Positions 24,035 to 36,029 of a DNA stretch of 64,000 nucleotides are shown one piece after another (the first letter of the stretch is position 1; each line of letters opens with the position of its first letter). The stretch lies in the NCBI GenBank assembly GCA_036924285.1, contig JAYKYS010000010.1, positions 6,634,001 to 6,698,000 of the forward strand, read 5' to 3'. The notes below the pieces were generated by a model. The model was given only the letters and a program-made list of their open reading frames with translations. It ran no database searches and was not told the DNA's origin. The stretch is from Asterella californica (Eukaryota; Streptophyta; Marchantiopsida; Marchantiales; Aytoniaceae). The translations under genes and the position numbers were made by a program.

Positions 24035-25060
24035 CGTCGTTCCCTGCCTAGTTCTTCGATTTTCAATCCTGTAGAACTCAACCGAAGGTAAGCACTTCTC
24101 TCCCCGCGACCGTGTACAGGTTGAACGAAAGTAACGTTGGACTCGAAAACATCAGGCGTATCTGGGAAACCGTAAGTCGCTCGGCCTCAGTTATCTCCGG
24201 CCAGAAGCTCAGTCTCATTTCTATCCCAAAAGCTCGAGTATGGAACCACCCCATTTTAATGCAACTATCTCAATTTTCTTCTACAGACCAAGAAACAAAG
24301 AAAAGAAGAAAATAAACTCCAGCTTCGCCCCTAAACCCACAGTGTTTCTACATCATATGAAACTGATGTCAGTACGAGAGGGTAAAAGAGACGAAGATGA
24401 AACATTATCGCACGACATGGAGAAACCTTCCTTCTTCTCGATTACGGCCCTCCCCAGAAACAAACAACCCACGCAAAAGGACCTCTTTCCGATCTCTCAC
24501 TGTCAACACCGACCTATAATCGGAGCGCAACATGAAAATTGGCGAACTCCTTCATCCCATCCCCGACGGCAACGATCGTTGAACTGCGCTCCACAGCGAG
24601 CCGGGACCAAGCGGGAGGTGAGATCGGCATCCAGAATTCAAAAATTGGGGCAGCAGTACGCGACTCCAAAAGCGCGTTGGATAATTGTGCGCCCCTTCTA
24701 TCTGACAACCCTACGCGTGGCTTACCAACTTCTGCATGCATACAACATGAAGTCTGTCTGTCTGCGTGCGTCATGTCGAATGCATCGCTATACGGCCTTA
24801 CTCTCGTAGTGTAGTAGTAGTTGTAGTGGTAGTTTGCAGTGATGTATGTCGATGGAACTCCGTACGTTTACCCGACTACTGCACTGTACTTGCTTGATTT
24901 TTCCACTCTCGTATTTAAACCCCTAAGTGGCTACAGTGAGCGCGACGTCCGTGCTCTTCGATCTTTGATATGATCTTGCCTTTGTTTGCATTATAACATT
25001 CAATATATTTAATGGTCTCAGTGGTACTATGCAGATAAGAAACTCGGGTTTTTGTCTCTG
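24035..25060. promoter_or_regulatory. DCP2 upstream region, no separate gene seen
   Basis: This is the 5' flank of DCP2 and should hold its promoter and leader. Short overlapping open frames occur on both strands at 24.1-24.8 kb, but none has a recognisable motif. No TATA box could be placed with confidence. Confidence 0.4.
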
Positions 25061-25149
25061 GTATGAAGTTTGAAGACATTATGTAGCCACGTACAAATTC
25101 TCAGAAGTTGTAAGGAGACTCTCCATTTTACTTTGCTCGATATATCACT

Positions 25150-25645
25150 GTTGTGTGCATACACATCGCTACACAACATACATCGATGTCAGAGATACAC
25201 CACACATACACATAACACATGGACGATGTCATACACATACACAAGTGTACCACAATGATAAACGGTATGTCCTCACTCCAGCATGCCAACGGCACTAAAC
25301 AACACTAGAGTCCAGCTAAATCCACTCTGTGCTCGCAGAGACTCCAGATTGCCCTCACAAAGACTATCCATCATAACTAGGAGCTTGAAGGTTCAACTTG
25401 AAGAACTAAGACCTCCAAGCCTTACCTGCGAAGTATACCCCTAGTGAGCTCTCTCACCAACTCACCCTAACGGCACTAACAACCTTACCGGGATTCGTCA
25501 TTCCGCACTCGGCCAACCTAGCCGAGGTGCTCAAATTGACGTGACAACAGTCGTGCGCATACACATCGCTGTCAAAGATATACCACACATACACATAACA
25601 CATGGACGATATCATACACATACACAAGTGTATCACAATCGCCTC
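25150..25645. repeat. Direct repeat of an ACACAT-rich block, 382 bp apart
   Basis: A block of about 85 bases with CCACACATACACATAACACA, CATGGACGAT and CACATACACAAGTGTA occurs at about 25150-25258 and again at 25550-25640. It lies beyond the end of the decayed gypsy integrase to its right, so it may be remains of that element's LTR or 3' non-coding region. Confidence 0.6.
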
Positions 25646-26289
25646 CCTAACTAGCGGTTAGGTCACTCTAACTCCAGATAGCTCCATATCCCAACTACGT
25701 GATATACACCTTCATGGGTGCAAGGATCAGGAGACCGGGTGCTACATCGCCTCATCATTAGTCGTCTGTCTACAATCCATAGCACGTAAAGATCTAATCG
25801 GTTATCTCTGCTATATACATCGAGGACAAATCCATCGTCCAGTAGGGACAACACTGAGAGGTGGAGTCAAACATGACATGTGCCAACCTCTAGAACAACC
25901 ATCACACACCAACATACGGGTTGCTCCATCAGCAAACCCACATAACATACATCTCAAGCCCACCCGTACAACTGCTAAGCTTGGTTCAACTGTACCATCG
26001 ATGTTGAGAAGATGACATCATCACGGTCCTCTAACATGACTTCTCCAGAAGGTAACATCTCACGCACTCGTAAAATAGTGCACCCTGCGGTCACGTCCAA
26101 CGTCGTCGGTGTAGTCTACCGTAGATAGATATAATCGTCAGGATGAAACTTGCGAATCGATGGTCGATAACCTCCTCCTTGAATAGTCACATATCGCAAC
26201 GTGTCTCTATGTTGAGCAATCGCTAGGTTCTAAAAAGCCATAGGCATAACTCTCTGAAATGTCTCTGCTTGTTGAAAACATGCGTTGAC

Positions 26290-27599
26290 TCACATATCCG
26301 GGTCATCAAGGTTCAGCACCTTAGCAGAATCACGACGAATGGCTGAAGATAGATATGGATCTCGACCATACAATAGAAAATACGATGAGAAAGAAGCCAA
26401 AGACGCTTGTCGGCTAAAATGGTAACTCATAGCCAACCATGGTAACTGTACATCCCAGTCTCCCAAGTGACCCTTCTGCAAGTCATACTTGCGCAACCCT
26501 CTCTTCACCGTCTGAACTATCCTCTCCGCCAAACCATCCGCCTCAAGATGATCTCGAGATGTAGTCCGATGATCAATCAGCGCTTGATCACACAAGGCCT
26601 GAAACTCACCAAGGAACTCTGTACCTTGGTCTGTCAGCACTTCAGTTGGTGCTCCAAAACGACTCAGCACTCGATCTAAGAACACATATGATGTCCCTTC
26701 ACTCGTCTTGTCTGGTAATGCCACCAACTCAATCCACTTGGAGAAGTGCTCCATCATCACCAACACATATCGATGGTGACGTACAGTCAACGATAAAGGT
26801 CCCGCAAAATCCAAACTCCAACGGTAACCCAACCCCATAATCGATAAGGGGTGTAACTGTGGAGTAGGAGCATTAAACGATGCTCGTATTCGATCACAAA
26901 CCACACATCGTGTGACAAATTGCTGCACATTGACGTGCATACCACGCCACAAATATTATCCTTGGAGTAAGCTATGCGTACGCTTCACTCCAAAATGTCC
27001 CAACTCCTCATGAGCATGTTGTACTAACTGTGCCCTCTGAGATGGATGTGGCACTATCCGTACTCTCTCATCATCCCAAACTCGAAGTACATGTCGTCCT
27101 TCTCGTCGAAATCTCTTTCGCTCGTTGAAAGACACTTACTGTGTCTACCACCACGTCAGTACGTAGATACTCCATTACAGTCACATTGTCATGGATATCT
27201 CGTTGGTCTGGTACACCATCTCCACTCTCAAGATCTGGAGACTCATCATCTACTCTCTGACCAGAGAAAGATACGACTTGACCCTCCATACTATAGTTCA
27301 TGGTCAACACACAAAGCAAAGCAGATGCATGCCACCCTAGCACTATCTCCTCACCAAGATAGGAGAACCCCAATCTGATCTTACTGACTCGTGCATGGGT
27401 TACGACTCAACCCATCGGCATCTAGGTTTACAACTCCAGGTCTATGTACTACTTGGAAGTCATACTCTTGTAAGATAAGAGCCCATCGTGCAAGCTTCCC
27501 TGTAAGCTTGTCGGACTCCATCAACCACTTGAGCGGCTGGTGATCAGTGATGAGAGTAAAGGGGTTCCCAATCACCCAAAGATCTCTCAGTGGAAGCAC
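26290..27599 (-). pseudogene. Ty3/gypsy RNase H-integrase fragment
   Basis: The 27599-27381 segment encodes the end of RNase H (TDHQPLKWLMESDKLTGKLA, then ADGLSRNP). After a stop-containing linker, an integrase zinc finger follows at about 27060-26900 (HAHEELGHFGVKR, then CVVCDR). The catalytic core follows with WSLDFAGPL, LTDQGTEF and a DHLEADGLAERIVQ region ending at 26290. A stop near 26960 interrupts the frame, and reverse transcriptase, protease and gag are missing. It is a truncated, dead retrotransposon in the minus orientation. The core reads through 220 codons, so decay is moderate. Confidence 0.85.
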
Positions 27600-27689
27600 C
27601 AGATGTCGTAGTGAGAGTTTTCTTGAGAAGTGCGGAACCTTCTGGCTGTGATATGATCGTGAATGTTGTATTATGTCTACTCAAGGAAA

Positions 27690-27880
27690 CGTTGAGCTTC
27701 TAGCTGTGGTTGTTTGCTCAAGGAATAGGCTTCAGGTTAAGAAGTGACACTATGAATACTCGTACAGGTCGATTGGATCCTCTAGTATGCTCAGAAAACG
27801 AAAATCACTCTGAGGTCTTAACTTCACTCAAAGAGACTAATTTCTAATTGAGAAGTGAATTATTCACTGTGTGAAATGAT
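27690..27880 (-). repeat. Diverged partial LTR of the 33.4-42.8 kb gypsy family
   Basis: The words GCTTCTAGCTGTGGTTGTTT, CTCAAG, GGATCCTCTA and TATGCTCA follow the same order and spacing as at the start of the LTR at 33417. Between them the two differ strongly. This is an older relative, truncated, in the same orientation, and it abuts a copy of the MHPRG ORF, as the younger element does. Confidence 0.7.
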
Positions 27881-28440
27881 TCACATCACGACAACGTAGG
27901 TGTGGAAGAAGGCGCTCCAGTTGATGACCTGTCTTTCCTTGATAGCTTCCAGGAACTCCACGTCATGGTCTCCAAGGTATCTCACCTTCAGGGTCTTTCT
28001 CTTGGAGAAAAGATGAAAGAACAGCTTCCCAGAAGATGCTTCTTCGGCTCCCAGTAAGCTTCTATCTTCCATCCGTTCTTCCCTTGTCTGTCTTCTAGAA
28101 AGAGGCATGTAGTACTTCCGGGTACATGCCATTTCTCAGAGATCATCGGCAGAATTTTCTTCTCCAGCTCATATCCACGGTTCTTTGTTTCTGGCCGGTG
28201 GAAAGCTCTACGTCATCACTCCATCGTTCATGAAGATGGTCTTCCTCGTGCGATCCCTGTCTTGACAGGTACATGGTTGCGAGGAGACAATGATGTCCAG
28301 ACCTCCTCCATAATATCCTGGTCCACGAGATTCCAGTTCCACGTGAAGAAGTCGAGGTCCAACTCCTTGATGAAAAATTTGGCATCGACTAACTCTGTTG
28401 GCGATAACACCAACCCTCGAGGATGCATCGACATGTTTGA
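27881..28440 (-). pseudogene. MHPRG-family ORF, broken copy A
   Basis: The frame opens with MSMHPRGLVLSPTEL, then FIKELDLDFFTWNWNL and LSPRNHVPVKTGIA (28434-28228). It continues in other frames through YELEKKILPMISEKW to VRYLGDHDVEFLEAIKER near 27930. Frameshifts and stops break it. The same protein, without any domain I recognise, is encoded by the copies at 33228/42816 (+) and 49587 (-). Its product is probably a structural or accessory protein of a non-autonomous retroelement. It ends where a diverged LTR fragment begins at 27880. Confidence 0.65.
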
Positions 28441-28679
28441 GCTTCTGTTACACTAAACCACACATACTTGTTGTGAGCCTAAGGCTCAGCCCTTACCAGA
28501 TCCTCACAGTCCAGCTTCCACTCTCAGAAGACGAATCTAGTCTTCCAAAAGATAGCTATCGGATGTCATCCCATAAGTTAGGTAGAAGCGGTCTTCTGAG
28601 TGGTGACCTTAGATGAAATCCTAAAAGTCCACAACACATATTACAGCTTCGTGTCTCAATCATAAGCGTGGTTTATAGT

Positions 28680-29120
28680 TACCTTGTTCAAAATATTGCA
28701 AAGAAGACCATTTGACTTCTCTGTCAATCCATTAGCCTTCGAGTTGTACGGTGTCGTCTTCCGATGCTTGATCCTGAAATACTGTATCAAGAGGATAAGA
28801 GCCTCATTCGGAAAATGAGTTCCTTTGTCTGACATAAGTTCAAACGGACATCATGTAATGATGTTGTGTCAAAGAAATCTGGCAACTACTGCAACATCGT
28901 TCTTCCTTGTGGCTTCGCTGTAGTGTCGCAGGATTGCTATTTTTGCCCATTTAGTATACAAGATATCGTTCTCACAGAGGATTTGCACAAGTATCGCTGC
29001 TCTAAGTTCTAAGATCTGTTCAAACACACGGGTTTTATCTAGAAATCTCGTTTTCTCACAAAAACACACGGCTTCCAGATCCTTCAAGAGGTGCCCTGGA
29101 CCTAAACAAACAACTACCAC
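28680..29120 (-). pseudogene. Gypsy integrase-core remnant upstream of copy A
   Basis: Minus-strand frames give WAKIAILRHYSEATRKNDVA, then (after a frame change) LMSDKGTHFPNEALILL and RKTTPYNSKANGLTEKSNG. These match the central part of Ty3/gypsy integrase, with the second catalytic aspartate in SDKGTHF and the glutamate in the GLTEKSN region. Stops and shifts are present. It lies between the LTR-like repeats at 29.5-31.25 kb and the MHPRG ORF. This suggests that the family once carried pol upstream of the MHPRG reading frame. Confidence 0.7.
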
Positions 29121-29527
29121 CTAAAATATCGCATAGATATGTACTGCGAAACTCGGAAAGACGCTTTCTGCTTCCGGGTTACGACTTCCAGTCTTCCCAC
29201 GACAGTCTTCTCGAAACAATTCTCGGCTTCTGGGGGTTCAACTCGACTTCTCACACCTCCAGAAGACTGCTCCTGCTTCATAGCCATCAAGTTACCAATG
29301 TCTATCACACATTGCTCTTCCAATTCCCAACGGGGTTAGATCAATCACAAGGTGTAAGCCCCCTTAGCCTTCCCAGGCTTCTGCTTACAAAAATGATCTT
29401 CCTGCAGCACTACAATGACATTCACCTTCACGGAAGCTCAACAAAAGTCTCGGAAGCTCACTAGAAGAAGATAGGAAAATGAGAAGATGAGAAAAGATGG
29501 GGAAGAAGAGAAAATCCAAATAAGAAA

Positions 29528-31255
29528 AACAAGATGAAAATGAGAAATTAAGACTCCGACAGGCTTCTAGTCCTGATCCTGACTAACAAGCCATCCCTGC
29601 TTGTAGTAATTTGAGGAAGAAGATCACAAATTCACTTACAGTTACACAGTCTTCTAGTCGAGGACGTCGTCTTCTGCTATGAAAAGAAGACTTCTTTTTT
29701 CTTCTATCTTTGCTTCGACTACTCCGTCTTCTGTGATCGCTTATCAATAGGACCATCTATACGTGGATCCTAAGTGCTCCACTAGATGAGACAAGCTTCG
29801 ACTCTGCACAGCTTCTAACAATCACCGCCACTCAAGGATAAGGCTTCTCATGCACAATTGGGTGTGAGTTCGAGGAAACTCACTGCCCAAAAGACACAGA
29901 CAAAGCTTCTGCACTCAAATCCAAAATCCATTCTCCGAGAAGAAGGTACATTGGTGTTGAGAAGCTCACTCCCTCTACTTCCTGCTCCTACTCCTCGACA
30001 CACCAACTTAGAAACAGGACTACACGATGATGTTGTTCCCTGCTCTAGGCTGTCCATTACCTCTATCTACATCTTCGATCCACTGCTGGAAGCGAGGATG
30101 CAGACCCCTCCGGTGGAATCCAAATCTATTCGTATGTCTCTAGCATTGGGTGTAATGTGTGTACAATGTCTCTCACATGTGTCTCTCCAGTGTGTACATA
30201 CATTAATATGTGAAATCTTACTATGTATCCTAACTTATGCTACTATCTTGAGACGTATGGGAGATCTTCTCCAATCCTAACTTGCAATCAGGGAGATGGG
30301 GCGCTGTCAGAAGGCCACCACCTCACATGCAGTCGGCTCCTTGCCTTGGTTTAGAAACTTGCTTTCTACTCATGCGCTGCCTACTCTCCAAACAAGAGGA
30401 AACAAGATAAAAGTTAGAAATTAAGATTCCGACAGGCTTCTAGTCCGGATCTTGACTAACAAACCATCCCTGCTTGTAGTAATTTAGGGAAGAAGACAAC
30501 AAATCGACTTACAGTTACACAATCTTCCAATCGAGGGTGTCGTCTTCCGCTGTGGAAAAAAGTCTTCTTTCTTCTTCTGTCATTGCTCCGACTACTCTAA
30601 CTTCAGGGACCACTCTCCCATAAGTCAATCCGTACGTGGATCCGAAGTGCTCCACTGGATGAGACAAGCTTCGACTCTGTACAACTTCTAACAATCACCT
30701 CCACTGAAGAAGGCTTCCCATGCACAATTGGGTGTGAATTCGAGAAAACTCATTGTCCAGAAGATACAGACAAAGCTTCTGCAATCAAATCCGAAATCAA
30801 TTCTCTGAGAAGAAGATACATTGGTTTCTGGAAGCTCACTCCATCCACTTCTTGTCTCTATCTCTCGACACACTAGTCTAGAAGCAAGATTACACGATGA
30901 TGCCGTTCTCTGTCTATGTTGTCTATGCTGTCTACTACTGTCTACATCTTGTCGATCTCTTGTTGGGAGCGGAGGTGCAGCCTTACTCGATGAAATCTAA
31001 CTCTATGCGCGTACTTGTGTAACCACATGCGTGTGTCATGTGCAGGAATTGCATGATATCCTACTTTGTGATCGACTTTACACTATCGTCTTTGAGTCAC
31101 AGAAGAGAGATCCCTTCCAATCCCAACTCACAGCCAAGCAAAATGAGGCACTGTCAGAAGGCCATCACCTCCCAAGCATTCAGTTCTGTGGTGCCCATAA
31201 TTTACAGCATGTACGAATTTTTGAAATTTTTGAAGTTAATCACATGTCTGTGTAA
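29528..31255 (-). repeat. Tandem pair of about 873-bp LTR-like repeats
   Basis: Two diverged copies lie head to tail at about 29528-30400 and 30401-31255. Shared words include GACAGGCTTCTAGTC (29558 and 30431), GAGACAAGCTTCGACTCTG and CACTGTCAGAAGGCC. A third copy lies inverted at about 46950-47860. They are followed (minus strand) by a common leader and an integrase fragment, which fits LTRs. The pair may be two LTRs with almost nothing between them or a tandem duplication. Confidence 0.7.
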
Positions 31256-31259
31256 TTAA

Positions 31260-33227
31260 AACAACCTTGTTGCTTAAGAATACATCTTGCTTAGAAGGAA
31301 GATGGCCTTAAGAACTTTTTGTAAGAGAAGTCGACTTTTTTCAAAGACGGAAGAAGGACATCTTCCGAGAAGACGTCTTTCCGACCAGGTCTTCGAAAGA
31401 CGGAAGACGGAAGACGGAAGACAGAAGACGCGTGTCTTCCAGAAGACAGCAACCGCAACAGCGACCGCGACTACATAGGTCTAACTGCGCACCACCCAGT
31501 AGGAGAGTAGGTGTACCTACCAAGTAGCCCAAGGTAATAGGTAGGTCAGGTAGGTCGAAGAACCTCTAACTGTGCGAGAAGATACGAGAGAAGCGCATTA
31601 GCGTAGAGTCATCACCTGCTTCCCGCATCGAAGACATTAGCACAGAAGAGTGAGTTAGGAGGTGTCGAATTGAGGTTAAGAGGAATCGAATTGAGGAGGA
31701 GGGCCAGCAGAGTGAAATCGAAGTCAGTTAGGATCGAATTGCATCTAGAGAGAGCACGAGGACGCATCTATGAGAGTAGGAAGCACCATCGAGCTGAAAG
31801 AGTCTCATGTAAATTTCCGGAAGCAGACATTGAAGAGTGATTAAAGAAGGATCTGAGGTGGACCCCTGATCGATTGAGAAGCACCAGGACATTGATGGTA
31901 GAAGCAGCTATGTGGAGTCGCGTTGGAGCTGAGATGGAGTCGAAAGCGTACAGAAGACTGAAGGCACTACGGGAAGCAGACAGAAGACTGTTTGAGGTTC
32001 TTCCCATGTTCTCTTCTCTTCCCACCGCTTCTCGCCTCTTGTTTAGTATCCCCCGCGCTTCCTCAATTTTTTGCAGGAAACCCATCGATCGTTTTCTCCA
32101 TCTCGGATTTTCCTTGTGTGAAATTGGGCGCGAAAGCGCTGCTCAATTCTCGACAGTCATCTTCTCGCTTCTTCTCGAGCTGTAATCGAGCTTCCATGTC
32201 CGTCGTTCTCAAATTCGATCTTGCAACTATCAATTTTCTTACCTTACCGCACCTCTACTCCCGAATCCTTGGACAGAAGACGCTTCAGAAGATCTGAACA
32301 TCTTCGGAAGACGCTTCTGGATGTCTGAAGTCTTCGGAAGACGACTGTGTGTAATTCATATCAAGAGTGGATTTGCTTTTGTGTTAAGAGAGACTTGGTA
32401 CGAATCCTGAGTGACTTGGTGAGTTGTTTGTTGTTTCGAGAAGCTGGAAGTTGGGAACCAGGTCTGTGCCTCCCGGTCTTCCAAGCTTCTCAAATCCACA
32501 TCTTCCTAGAGAGACTAGAAGTCTGGAAAGGCTGGCAAAATGCGCGAGAAGACGTGAGGGTCCGTTACAGATCTCTTCTGTCCGACCCATAGCAGCCTAT
32601 TCCCTCTTCTTCCTGAACTTAGAAGAGAGTTGTGAGAAGTCTTGCTGGTAGAATCTGGAGAGAATGATCGAGAGTCATGTCTTTCCATCGTGCAGCAAGC
32701 TTCTTCTGAGTGTGTACGAGAGGTGAGAAGTCGGAAGAACAGAGTATGAATATCTTGTGTTTGTTGTGAGGTTAGATTGCGTGTCGGAAGCAGAAGACAG
32801 GTGAGACCAGTGAAGGGAAGCTTAGCTTCGGGAAGTTTTCCGAGAACGTTATTGAATCGGAAGCTGTCCCGAGAGTCTTCCCAGAGGTCACAGTCACAGC
32901 AGGAGCCCACGACCATCTTCTGAACTTTTCATACACTCTACTTCTCGCATATCTTGTATCTTCTGTTAGGAAGTAGGATGAAATGCAAGGTGGGTTGTCT
33001 TCTTAGGAATCTATGCGATGCATTGCTTAGTTAGGATTGGTTAGATATAGCTCGGAAGACGAGAGGAACTTAGGAAGCACTGTTAGAATCCCGGAAGACG
33101 GAATAACTATCTTCCGAAAGACTAGATTTGTCTTCTGAGAGTGAAAGCTAGACTGTGAGGACTTGGGAAGGATTGAGCCTTCGACTCACAGTAAGTGCGT
33201 GTGGCTTAGTGTAATAGAGCTTCAAGT
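31260..33227 (+). repeat. GAAGAC-rich leader region of the MHPRG family
   Basis: The hexamers GAAGAC and GTCTTC recur very densely, especially at 31340-31460. From about 32.4 kb to 33227 the sequence is a diverged, inverted match to 50.3-49.59 kb. Matching landmarks include GCTGGCAAAATGCGCGAGAA, GTGTACGAGAGGTGAGAAG-like words and GAGAGTGAAAGCTAGACTGT just before the ORF. I see no coding sequence; it is probably the leader or spacer of the element. Confidence 0.6.
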
Positions 33228-33416
33228 ATGTCGATGCATCCTCGAGGGTTGGTGTTACCGGCAGCAGAGTTGGCCGAGACCAAACCCTTCATCAAGGAGT
33301 TGGGTCTCGACTTCTTCCTGTGGGATTGGAACCTCTCCGACCAAGGTCTTCTGGAAGAGGTTTGGGCAGCATTACCTCCCCGTAATCGTGTACCTGCGAA
33401 GGCAGGAGTTGCCCGG
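33228..33416 (+). pseudogene. MHPRG-family ORF, copy B, 5' part (split by a gypsy insertion)
   Basis: The frame starts MSMHPRGLVLPAAELAETK, passes FIKELGLDFFLWDWNL and reaches NRVPAKAGVAR, where it is cut at 33416 by the gypsy LTR. Continuity resumes at 42816 with GRPSSW, the residues that follow the same point in copy A. The insertion therefore post-dates the ORF. No known domain is recognised. GAGAGTGAAAGCTAGACTGT and other leader sequence precede the ATG, as in the other copies. Confidence 0.7.
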
Positions 33417-34784
33417 TGTCGGAGTGTGATCCGTCTACCTAGGAAAGCGCCGGGCTTCTAGCTGTGGTTGTTTACTCAAGAGTTTGACTTTCAGGTCACA
33501 ACAGGGGCCATAAACACTCATACAGTTGTGTAGGATCCTCTAATATGCTCAAAAAGCGGAATTTAGGTTTAACTAGTAGTAATAGGTTTAAGCAGTGAAC
33601 TTTGACACACAAAGAGAGGAAAACTATGAAGGTGTAGACTTCATAACTTCTCCTACATGCAAATGAGATCCTACTGGATACACATATGAAGTTTCAGTTT
33701 GATATCAGTTTAGAGCACCGAGATATGGGTAGAAACTTTCTGAACAGAGAAATTACGGCAATTTCTGGCACCCAGATAGCTATTTCGACCTATAACAGGA
33801 AATTGGCTCGATCAACTTCGAAGTTTCTTACAGGATTTGCAGTTCAAAGCTTGCAGAACACTCATGTGAAGTTGGGACTCCTGATTGTTTGTAGAACTCC
33901 AGATCGCTTTCTCTGAAGTCGCTGCTCTAGATTAAGAGCTTTTCAGACCCCCTCTGCTTCAACGGCAGCCTTGAATTACTCAATCACTCAAATGATTCAA
34001 AACTTTTTGGATAGTCGTAGCTCTCTGACAGTGAACGCAACCACGAAGTTTTGAAGTGATTTCCTCAATTCTGCTGCAATTGGCACCGAAAATCCCAAAA
34101 CAAACGCGACGCAGTTTTGGCACAATCCGAAATTCAATTGGGCATAACTCCTTGTTTATTGATCCAAATCGAGCAAAAATTTCACTGACAGTGCTTGGCA
34201 TGACGAGCTCTCTCTTCCTGTGTTCTCAAATTTCGAAGATACCTCACCAAATGCTCGAACTCCACTCTAGAGCTCTGTTTCTAAACTTAGAGTTTTACAA
34301 AAGACAAAAATGGACCAATGGGAGTTCATAGCTCCACTTGACTGTCCTTTTGTGCCTTAAACTACCTGGTAACTTATCTACACTCATAGGCTACCACGTC
34401 AAGCCCCCTAGAGTGCCAGAGTGAAACTTAAACTACCTAAAACGACACGTAGCCCCGAAAATTAACTTAAATCAGCTTGAAAGCGTGCATGGGCGACAAG
34501 TAAGTACAACCCATGAGCTCAAACCCCTATCAGCATGGAAATCCTAAGTTATGTACATTGAACGTCATAGACAAGTAAGAAGTCACTTGCACAAGCGCAC
34601 AAATGCTTGAACAAGATAACTAACATACTATCAGCCTACTAGGACTCAAAATAGTGTTAACACCGTATGCAAAGGTGTCAAACATATACATAAAGGACTA
34701 GAAGTAGTATGAGCTAACTCCTATAACTACTAAACCTAAGCGCCGGAGTAGAAGTCAAGCATGTAGCCGCCAAGTAGCGCGACA
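33417..34784 (-). repeat. 3' LTR (left) of the gypsy element
   Basis: It is 1368 bases long and nearly identical to 41445-42815. It starts TGTCGGAGTG on the plus strand and ends GCGCGACA. A 76-codon antisense frame (MKFQF..., 33686-33916) stays open in all LTR copies but has no known relative and is probably incidental. Confidence 0.9.
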
Positions 34785-34832
34785 TCCACCCCCTCTGAAC
34801 CTGCACATCCTTCGGTATGTGCCAGATCCAGA

Positions 34833-35909
34833 TCAAGACTCTTCAGCTTCAGCTTCAAATTCATCTTCAACCTCCATTGAGTCTTCAGCTTCATCCTCAG
34901 TAAGCTCTGCAATGTTCTGGTCCTCTCCTCTCCTTCTAAAGAGCTTGATTCTCTTCCCTACGACTGGTATCTTGAGCACTGCACCATCTAACTCTCTCAA
35001 AGAGTATGTGATATTATCATAAACTTCTAACACCACATAAGGTCCGAACCATCTCTTGGAAAACTTTCTGATAGCGCTATGCTGATTATCAAGACTACTA
35101 TCATAGACTAACACCCAATCACTTTCCTGAACTGGTTTGGGTCGGAATCTATACGTTCTATCAAATCTGCCTTTGTTTCTCTCTCTAGCAGTCTTTAACC
35201 TTTCCACAACTTTGGCAACATCCTCAGGTCTTCGTTCTAATTGCTGGATCCTTAATGCAAGAAGATCCTCCGTACTTTTACCATCTTCCCATGGCAAAAC
35301 ATTCCAAGTAGGCACAACCTCCTCAATCGGCATCACAAGTTTTTGCCCTAGTATCAACTCTGTTGGCATGTAACCTGTAACGATACTATGAGTTGTACGA
35401 TCTGCCCACAAAGCAAATGGTAGCAGTCTAGGCCATTCACGGATCCTACCCTTGCAAGCTTTTACCAAAGCTTTGATGATTGGCGGATGACCTCGTTCGC
35501 TCTTGCCATTCCCTTTAGGATTGTAAACAGTGGTTAACGCCAACTTGAGTCCCAATCGCTTGAAGAACTCAATTGCTTCTTGTGCATCCAGCTCACTCCT
35601 ATCTGCAGTGATCTTTCCCACACACCCATACCTACAAATAACATCTTCAAGTAGAAAGCGGCAGACACTAGCAGTGGTCTTCGTCCTCAGAGCACGGTCT
35701 TCGACTTGGTTAGATAGATCTTCTCTAGCCAAGACTAGATACCTCATTTGTCCAAGTCCAAATGACATAGTTACCAGATCAACTATCCATTTATGATGAA
35801 TGGCTAAAGAATAAGTAGGATGCAATCCATCACGATGGCGTACATTGGAGTACATCTGGCAGGGTATGCAGGATGAAACAAACTGTATTACATCCTTATA
35901 CATACCCAT
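34833..35909 (-). CDS. Gypsy integrase
   Basis: This frame encodes the DNA-joining enzyme that inserts the element's cDNA into the host genome. The remains of the zinc finger (CIPCQM) come first. The catalytic core follows with WIVDLVTM (first Asp), KITADRSELDAQEA (second Asp) and YNPKGNGKSERG (Glu). A GPY/F-type C-terminal module (KRWFGPYVVLEVYDN) and an acidic tail (to residue 358) close it. Frame and key residues are intact from 35909 to 34833. The upstream end of the finger (35910-36029) sits behind a stop. No chromodomain is visible. Confidence 0.9.
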   Translation of the reverse strand: MGMYKDVIQFVSSCIPCQMYSNVRHRDGLHPTYSLAIHHKWIVDLVTMSFGLGQMRYLVLAREDLSNQVEDRALRTKTTASVCRFLLEDVICRYGCVGKITADRSELDAQEAIEFFKRLGLKLALTTVYNPKGNGKSERGHPPIIKALVKACKGRIREWPRLLPFALWADRTTHSIVTGYMPTELILGQKLVMPIEEVVPTWNVLPWEDGKSTEDLLALRIQQLERRPEDVAKVVERLKTARERNKGRFDRTYRFRPKPVQESDWVLVYDSSLDNQHSAIRKFSKRWFGPYVVLEVYDNITYSLRELDGAVLKIPVVGKRIKLFRRRGEDQNIAELTEDEAEDSMEVEDEFEAEAEES

Positions 35910-36029
35910 CCATCAATACTTTTCCTTCATCTTGGCAAATGTAGCCCAAACTCCTCTATGACCGGCCCATAGACTCTCATGAAACTCCTTGATCAGCTGC
36001 TACTGCAATTCCAAGTCACATACCACTCG

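Noticed and set aside
33686..33916. 76-codon MKFQF frame conserved in three LTR copies (also 40978 and 41711)
   Set aside because: Conservation is explained by recent LTR duplication; it is antisense to the element and has no known relative.
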